From Roseibium sediminis (GTDB lineage Bacteria > Pseudomonadota > Alphaproteobacteria > Rhizobiales > Stappiaceae): a stretch of 64,000 nt of DNA. The DNA lies in NCBI RefSeq assembly GCF_008711325.1, contig NZ_VXDB01000004.1, forward strand, positions 124,001-188,000. Reading direction: 5' to 3'. Below are positions 62,370 to 64,000 of the stretch, one piece after another (within the stretch, counting starts at the first letter, position 1; each line of letters begins with the position of its first letter). Position numbers and translations under genes: made by a program. Below the pieces are notes generated by a model. It saw only the letters and a list, made by a program, of their open reading frames with translations. It did not search any database and had not been told where the DNA came from.

Positions 62370-62957
62370 TCAGTAAACCAGATCCTGAACATAGACGGTC
62401 CTGATCCAGTCCGGCAGGAGAGGGAGTGCGGACACGAGCCGGCCCTTCGCAAAGACAAGGCACTGGCTGGGTGGCTGGTTCAGGTTCGAATTGTCAAACA
62501 CCATGCCACGATCTGCCTGCAGAACTGCTTCGCGGATGAGGGATGCACTTCGCGTATAGCGCGCCCGAATCTTTTCCTCCGGAACCGTATGACCACCTTC
62601 ATCGACACGCGCCGACACACGGGCGACGGATAAGTCCGGCGAGTTCACGCTGACATGCATGACTATGACGGTATATCCAGATTGTCGTGCCGCACTGATC
62701 AGGTCCAGTTTTGAAGGATGCGAGAAGACAGTTTCGGTCACGAAGTCGCGGTGTTGAGCGATGAACTCCGCGCGGCGGCTTTCCGCGATGCGCGCAGCTT
62801 CATAAGAGGCGGCCGGGGCTGGGTCCTTCAACTCATCCCGCTGAATGATGTCTGCATTGATAAACGGACCCGCGAAGCAGGGGGCGACGCGGGTCTGGTA
62901 AAGGGTCGTCTTGCCGGATCCGTTCGGACCGGCGAGCAGGATCATGGTTGGGCTCAT
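62370..62957 (-). CDS. Zeta-type toxin kinase (P-loop NTPase)
   Basis: This 195-residue P-loop protein has Walker A GPNGSGKTT (residues 10-18), FINADIIQRDELK after the first helix, and the family segment GGHTVPEEKIRARYTRS (about 125-141), which carries the Arg/Lys residues that contact nucleotide. FVTETVFSHPSKLDLISAAR resembles the lid region. Zeta/PezT enzymes phosphorylate UDP-sugars and block cell-wall synthesis; short members like this may have other targets. The start overlaps the antitoxin stop by 4 bases. Its partner is ParD-like rather than the epsilon protein usual for zeta toxins. Confidence 0.88.
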   Translation of the reverse strand: MSPTMILLAGPNGSGKTTLYQTRVAPCFAGPFINADIIQRDELKDPAPAASYEAARIAESRRAEFIAQHRDFVTETVFSHPSKLDLISAARQSGYTVIVMHVSVNSPDLSVARVSARVDEGGHTVPEEKIRARYTRSASLIREAVLQADRGMVFDNSNLNQPPSQCLVFAKGRLVSALPLLPDWIRTVYVQDLVY

Positions 62958-63310
62958 GCCTTGGACGGGGCGTCCGCGCGAACCAGATTGCCGGACGCAT
63001 CAAGCCCGACGCCAAGACCAAGTTGGCGGCGGTTCTTGAAAAAGGCTTCTTCTTCCGGACCCGGCTGTGCCATCTTTGCGGTAAAGCTGTCGAGCCAGAC
63101 ATCCTTTTCCTCGTCGGTCAGCGCGGTGGTTTCCATTTCGCCTGACAAGACGGAGGTAATCCGGGATTGATCGAAATTCCCGGACTTTTCAATGGCGCGT
63201 CCTATGCGCAGCCAATGGGTGATCTGCCCGGCCACAGACCGGCTCTGCAGTTCACTCTCGCGCCGAACAAGCGCCATCACATCATCACTCAGCTTCACGG
63301 ATTGAGCCAT
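62954..63310 (-). CDS. ParD-like family antitoxin
   Basis: This 118-residue protein starts at ATG 63310 with MAQSVKLSDDVMALVRRE. The N-terminal ParD-like region (residues 1-45, RSVAGQITHWLRIGRAIEKS) would bind DNA, and the acidic C-terminal half (TALTDEEKDVWLDSFTAKMA) is suited to wrap the toxin. It overlaps the toxin gene by 4 bases, the usual antitoxin-first order. It should repress its own promoter at the inverted repeat located 22 bases upstream. Another 35 upstream codons stay open but overlap the promoter and operator and are not used. Confidence 0.88.
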   Translation of the reverse strand: MAQSVKLSDDVMALVRRESELQSRSVAGQITHWLRIGRAIEKSGNFDQSRITSVLSGEMETTALTDEEKDVWLDSFTAKMAQPGPEEEAFFKNRRQLGLGVGLDASGNLVRADAPSKA

Positions 63311-63332
63311 GTCACGACCTCCATTTGCATGA

Positions 63333-63361
63333 AAGGTAGCAATTTGCCACCTTCTTGTCAA
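63333..63361 (-). promoter_or_regulatory. Promoter and overlapping operator of the toxin-antitoxin operon
   Basis: On the minus strand a perfect TTGACA (63361-63356) is followed after 17 bases by TACCTT (63338-63333) with an extended TG. The interval contains a 10-base inverted repeat with one mismatch, AAGGTGGCAA (minus, 63353-63344) and TTGCTACCTT (63342-63333), separated by one base, overlapping the -10. This is the classic layout for autorepression by the antitoxin. Confidence 0.75.
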
Positions 63362-63399
63362 TTTCCCTGAGTGGTCAGCCGAGAGAGCTTCCTGACAGC

Positions 63400-63433
63400 A
63401 AAAAGAACCCGCCAATCTGGGGAGACTGGCGGG
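63400..63433 (-). terminator. Rho-independent terminator for the leftward dehydrogenase gene
   Basis: On the minus strand CCCGCCA (63433-63427) pairs with TGGCGGG (63414-63408), with an inner TCT/AGA stem and a CCCC loop, followed by the T-rich TTCTTTTTGC. It lies about 130 bases downstream of the dehydrogenase stop and upstream of the toxin-antitoxin promoter, insulating the two units. Confidence 0.85.
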
Positions 63434-63562
63434 GTGAGGTTATCGGTTGCGGGCAACCCATGAACGGGTTGTTGGAATAGTAGCAATGGATATGACCAGT
63501 GACCGGTTGGGGGAGCTGCCGTTATCTGTCAGAGGTGAGCCATCAGATGCGGCAGCCCGGGG

Positions 63563-64000
63563 TCACCAGGCTATACCTGTGTAGTCTGCTGATGATGGGG
63601 CCTCCTTTGTTATGCGGACGAGGTCAAGGACAGTTGCCTTTTCCTTCTTGGATTTCAGGTAGTCTTCAATTCCCGGAATCTTCTGGGAAATGACGATCAC
63701 GTCAGCGTCTTCGATTGCAGAGGCCGGTGTCTTTTTGAGCATTTCGGGCAACGTATCGACGACGTCCTTTAGGTGTGGGGCTGCGTACTGCATGTAGTTG
63801 AATTGCATGGCGATGCGCGGGCTCGGTTCGATGGCCGGGTCATAGGCGCTGATTTCAAGTCCCTCCTTCTTGAGCGCGGAGATGACTTCCAGGATGGGGC
63901 TTTCGCGCAGATCATCTGTGCCGGGCTTGAAGGCGATGCCGATGACAGACACCTTCTTTGCTCCGGACTTGCGGACCAGTTCGATCGCGTTTTCGATCTG
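63563..64000 (-). CDS. Nucleotide-sugar dehydrogenase (GDP-mannose/UDP-glucose 6-dehydrogenase family), C-terminal part
   Basis: The leftward frame is open from the window edge to a stop at 63563, so only the last 145 residues are seen. The sequence VSVIGIAFKPGTDDLRESPI is the highly conserved NAD-binding C-terminal domain of UDP-glucose and GDP-mannose 6-dehydrogenases, preceded by the helix IENAIELVRKSGAKK. The rest forms the C-terminal Rossmann half. Such enzymes make uronic-acid nucleotide sugars for polysaccharides (UDP-glucuronate or GDP-mannuronate). The length and spacing look more like the GDP-mannose (AlgD) type, but the nucleotide cannot be settled from the C-terminus alone. Confidence 0.88.
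   Translation of the reverse strand, partial: QIENAIELVRKSGAKKVSVIGIAFKPGTDDLRESPILEVISALKKEGLEISAYDPAIEPSPRIAMQFNYMQYAAPHLKDVVDTLPEMLKKTPASAIEDADVIVISQKIPGIEDYLKSKKEKATVLDLVRITKEAPSSADYTGIAW

Noticed and set aside
1-64000. CRISPR arrays, tRNA or rRNA genes, insertion sequences and prophage genes
   Set aside because: No regularly spaced repeats, no cloverleaf-like sequence, no transposase or integrase motifs were noticed on reading both strands.

Overview
The window looks like a chromosomal segment of a marine-type, GC-rich alphaproteobacterium. The evidence is many 4-base ATGA/TGATG gene overlaps, alphaproteobacterial small families (DUF2842, DUF2848), a CtaA heme A synthase, an ExoP-type chain-length protein, and several ABC/TRAP uptake operons. 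A Stappiaceae-like host (Roseibium/Labrenzia type) is my best guess, but this is inference from gene content only. No rRNA, tRNA, insertion sequence, phage gene or CRISPR array was recognised.

Layout. 1-8.9 kb: part of an exopolysaccharide locus, with a leftward set (export lipoprotein, GT4 glycosyltransferase, polyprenyl-phosphate sugar transferase, cut-off O-antigen-ligase-like protein), a divergent ExoP/Wzz-type protein, then a CelD-like acyltransferase and a polysaccharide deacetylase. 8.8-11.6 kb: housekeeping genes (DUF2842, ctaA, O-acetylhomoserine sulfhydrylase). 11.6-12.4 kb: a long non-coding gap. 12.4-18.5 kb: a solute-symporter module (DUF4212 small subunit, SSS permease, cNMP/CBS/DUF294 protein, small membrane protein, membrane-bound DEDDh exonuclease).

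18.5-38.9 kb: a complete structural type VI secretion cluster. One leftward operon reads tssB-tssC-tssE-tssF-tssG-tagH-tssJ-tssK-tssL-clpV-vasH-vasI, and tssM-tssA lie divergently. As I recall it, the operon order matches the Vibrio cholerae main cluster. No hcp, vgrG, PAAR, effector/immunity, or ppkA/pppA gene is present, and the FHA protein has lost its phosphopeptide-binding signature.

39.0-48.8 kb: a LysR regulator and a full dipeptide-type ABC importer in one operon with a cytoplasmic gamma-glutamyltransferase-family enzyme and an AbgB-like M20 amidohydrolase, suggesting import and breakdown of gamma-glutamyl or acyl-amino-acid conjugates. 48.9-56.8 kb: moeA, then a leftward periplasmic nitrate reductase operon napFDAGHBC plus a small membrane protein, with FNR-type boxes upstream of and inside napF. 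57.0-62.4 kb: a LysR regulator and a DUF1445/TRAP/DUF2848 catabolic operon. 62.4-63.4 kb: a ParD-like antitoxin with a zeta-type kinase toxin and an overlapping promoter/operator. 63.6-64.0 kb: the C-terminal end of a nucleotide-sugar dehydrogenase, probably opening a second polysaccharide locus.
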